From Desulfotignum sp. (GTDB taxonomy: Bacteria > Desulfobacterota > Desulfobacteria > Desulfobacterales > Desulfobacteraceae): DNA of 7,476 bases. Positions 5,672 to 7,476 of the stretch are shown one piece after another (the stretch's first letter is position 1; every line of letters starts with the position of its first letter). The stretch lies in NCBI GenBank assembly GCA_021737445.1, contig JAIPDY010000163.1, forward strand, positions 1 through 7,476. Reading direction: 5' to 3'. The translations under genes were made by a program, and so were the position numbers. The notes under the pieces are model-generated. The model was not told the DNA's origin. It did not search any database and saw only the letters and a list, made by a program, of their open reading frames with translations.

Positions 5672-6952
5672 ATGGTGCAGCAGCTCAAGTGGATCATCCT
5701 GGCCCGGGTGATTTTCTGCATTGTATTGATTTTTTCCAGCCTTGTGTTCTCTACTGGTGAAAATTTGTCTTTTCTGTCCCAGCCCTTTATTACACTGTAT
5801 TATCTGTCGGCTGGCATACTGTTTTTGTCGGTGGTATATGCCCTGTGGCTCAACCAGGGCAAAAAACTGCTGGTGCTATCCTATGTCCAGATTCTGTTGG
5901 ACACTTTTGTGGTGACGTTCATCATTTATGTCACCGGCAGTTTTGATTCCATGTTCACCTTTTTATACCTGCTGATCATTATCTATTGTGCCATGCTGGT
6001 ATTGCAAAAAGGCAGCCTGATCATTGCAGGTCTTTCAGGGATCCAGTATGGACTGTTGGTCGTGCTGGAATACTACAGGATTCTTCCGCCTTTTTTAGGT
6101 CATCATACTGTGCCGGCAGCCATGGATCCCACCCATGTGATGTACCGGATTATCATTATCATGGGTGCCTGTTTTGCGGTGGCGTTTTTAAGCGGATTGC
6201 TGGCCATGCAGGTGAAACAGGCCCGCCAGGACCTGAAAATCACCCGTGCCCATTTTAACCGGGTGGAAAAAATGGAGGCCATGGATGAAATGATCTCAGG
6301 CATTGCCCATGAAATAAAAAATCCGCTTGCCTCCCTGGCCGGTTCAATCCAGCTGCTCAGGGAGGAAGCCCGGCCCGATAGCAGTGAAGACCGGCTCATG
6401 AAAATTATTTTGCGGGAAACCGAACGGCTCAAGCTGATCGCCAATGAGATCAGGTTGTTTGCCAAACCCGGCAATGCCAACGCAAAACCGGTGATGATCC
6501 ATGAAGCGATCACAGATGTGGTGTCTCTTTTTTTAAATACTGAAGAGTTCAAGGACCGGATTCAGATTTTAACCCGCATGGATGAGACCCTGGCGGTCAA
6601 CATTGATCCGGTGCATCTTCAGCAGATTCTGTGGAACCTGATTAAAAACGCGGCCCAGGCGATCCCCGACCAGGGCAAAATTGTCATCACCCTGACATCT
6701 CCGCGCGGCAACCGCATCTATCTGACTATTCAGGACAATGGCCAAGGCATTGATCCCCAAAAAGCCAGGCACATATTTGATCCGTTCTTTACCACCAAAC
6801 CGGAAGGTACCGGCCTGGGCCTGTCCATTATTCACCGGCTCATTGAAACCTATGACGGGATGATCGATTTTGATTCCATTCCCGGCAAAGGAACGGTGTT
6901 CACCATTATTTTCAACAACGCGGTTTCAGAAGAGGCGGCAACAAAATCTTGA
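5672..6952 (+). CDS. pilS: PilS-like sensor histidine kinase, six TM, no PAS domain
   Basis: Membrane sensor kinase that would autophosphorylate on His and pass the phosphate to a response regulator; in pilus systems the partner is PilR, which with sigma-54 controls pilin expression. From the ATG at 5672 the protein has 426 residues. Six hydrophobic helices lie at about 5-26, 40-60, 66-88, 91-112, 114-135 and 157-180. The phosphoacceptor region MDEMISGIAHEIKNPLASL follows, with H213, then the N-box WNLIKNAAQAI (321-331), G1 DNGQG (355-359), the F-box PFFTT and GTGLGLSI (379-386); all look intact. IAHEIKNPLASLAGSIQLL is characteristic of PilS. Only about 20 residues separate TM6 from the HisKA domain, so no PAS fits. 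The ATG is preceded by AGGA 10 nt upstream. A TTG at 5624 would add 16 residues and overlap the pilC stop; its Shine-Dalgarno is poor. Cotranscription with pilC is likely. No pilR follows. Confidence 0.88.
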   Translation: MVQQLKWIILARVIFCIVLIFSSLVFSTGENLSFLSQPFITLYYLSAGILFLSVVYALWLNQGKKLLVLSYVQILLDTFVVTFIIYVTGSFDSMFTFLYLLIIIYCAMLVLQKGSLIIAGLSGIQYGLLVVLEYYRILPPFLGHHTVPAAMDPTHVMYRIIIIMGACFAVAFLSGLLAMQVKQARQDLKITRAHFNRVEKMEAMDEMISGIAHEIKNPLASLAGSIQLLREEARPDSSEDRLMKIILRETERLKLIANEIRLFAKPGNANAKPVMIHEAITDVVSLFLNTEEFKDRIQILTRMDETLAVNIDPVHLQQILWNLIKNAAQAIPDQGKIVITLTSPRGNRIYLTIQDNGQGIDPQKARHIFDPFFTTKPEGTGLGLSIIHRLIETYDGMIDFDSIPGKGTVFTIIFNNAVSEEAATKS

Positions 6953-6978
6953 CAAACACCGGTCAATCAGGCTATTTA
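6949..6978 (+). promoter_or_regulatory. Candidate promoter for lysS, -35 overlapping the kinase stop codon
   Basis: A perfect TTGACA (6949-6954) includes the TGA stop of the kinase gene (6950-6952). With an 18-bp spacer the -10 would be TATTTA (6973-6978), a mediocre match in an AT-rich stretch. Position, 60-80 bp before lysS, is suitable. No intrinsic terminator was seen between the kinase gene and lysS, so readthrough is also possible. Confidence 0.4.
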
Positions 6979-7034
6979 TTTATGTTTTATCATATTGAAA
7001 CCTTAAAAAAATACAACGAAAGCAACCATTATCC

Positions 7035-7476
7035 ATGGACAAAGACACCCAGGTCATACAGGCCAGAAAAGAGAAGATATCCGCAATCAAAGAAAAGGGC
7101 ATTCCCCTTTATCCCAATGACTTTAAAACATCATGCACCGCAGCGCAGCTCAGAGAGATCATTGCCACAGATTCAGCCTCTCTGGGAGAAAACGGCAGAA
7201 CGTTCAAACTGGCCGGCAGAATGATGGCCATCAACAAAATGGGCAGATCCTCTTTTGTCCGGTTCAAGGACGGATCAGAACAGATGCAGGTGTATATCCA
7301 GAAAAACAAGGTGGGAGATGATACCTATGATCTGTTCAAAAAACTGGATATCGGTGATTTTATAGGTGTGACAGGTCCTCTGTTCCAGACCCGGACCGGC
7401 GAATGGACCATCCTGGCAACCGGTTTCAGGCTGCTGTCAAAAGCGGTGCGGCCTCTGCCCGAAAAGTTTCACGGCA
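7035..7476 (+). CDS. lysS: Lysyl-tRNA synthetase (class II), 5' part (3' end outside window)
   Basis: Cytoplasmic class IIb aminoacyl-tRNA synthetase that charges tRNA-Lys. The open frame from ATG 7035 has no stop up to the right edge, giving 147 visible residues. The N-terminal helix region reads QARKEKISAIKEKGIPLYPNDF (residues 9-30). The anticodon-binding OB fold then begins at about residue 57: FKLAGRMMAINKMGRSSFVRFKDGSEQMQVYI, followed by DTYDLFKKLDIGDFIGVTGPLFQTRTGE and VRPLPEKFHG (138-147), the usual link towards the catalytic domain. The class II motifs 1-3 would lie outside the window. The start is set by an in-frame TGA at 6996-6998 with no other start codon between. No strong Shine-Dalgarno is visible; the nearest purine run, GAAAG, is about 12 nt away. 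The gene follows the PilS-like kinase after 82 bp. Confidence 0.95.
   Translation, partial: MDKDTQVIQARKEKISAIKEKGIPLYPNDFKTSCTAAQLREIIATDSASLGENGRTFKLAGRMMAINKMGRSSFVRFKDGSEQMQVYIQKNKVGDDTYDLFKKLDIGDFIGVTGPLFQTRTGEWTILATGFRLLSKAVRPLPEKFHG

Noticed and set aside
6103..6552. Open frame on the - strand (149 codons) opposite the kinase
   Set aside because: Covers TM6 and the H-box region of the kinase in antisense; low-complexity Ser/Ile-rich translation without domain support.
6949..7224. Open frame on the + strand (91 codons) overlapping the start of lysS
   Set aside because: Most of it is out of frame with the clear LysS N-terminus, and the translation has no family resemblance.

Overview
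The window is about half GC and almost entirely protein-coding. It reads as a chromosomal segment of a Desulfobacterota (deltaproteobacterial) organism, perhaps a Desulfobacteraceae relative. This rests on the 890-residue DHH-CBS-CBS-tRNA nucleotidyltransferase fusion, a type familiar from that group, and on the style of the PilC and PilS proteins. The assignment is inference, not a database match. I see no insertion sequences, phage genes, CRISPR array, tRNA or rRNA genes.

Layout, left to right. (1) The 3' part of an RluF-like 23S rRNA pseudouridine synthase gene on the + strand runs in from the left edge and ends at 496. (2) It converges on trpS, read on the - strand from 1504 to 485, and the two coding ends overlap by 12 bp. 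(3) A 93-bp gap with no confident element precedes trpS. Upstream of it, on the same strand, is the large gene at 4270-1598 encoding a four-part fusion: DHH/DHHA1 phosphoesterase, two CBS domains and a tRNA nucleotidyltransferase/poly(A) polymerase head. (4) A 149-bp divergent intergenic region (4271-4419) holds two candidate promoters whose -35 boxes lie back to back with one base between them. (5) On the + strand follow pilC (inner-membrane platform protein of the type IV pilus) and, 40 bp later, a PilS-like six-TM sensor histidine kinase. (6) After 82 bp the 5' part of lysS starts at 7035 and runs off the right edge.

Functionally, the left half and the right edge concern translation: rRNA modification, tRNA 3'-end synthesis, and charging of tRNA-Trp and tRNA-Lys. 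The middle holds a two-gene type IV pilus unit. The kinase lacks the usual PAS domain, and no pilR follows it in the window. The individual proteins are recognisable families. The points worth a second look are the fusion enzyme, the abutting divergent promoters, the structured pilC leader, the PAS-less kinase without an adjacent regulator, and the convergent rluF/trpS overlap with hairpins on both sides. I did not find a convincing undescribed system.
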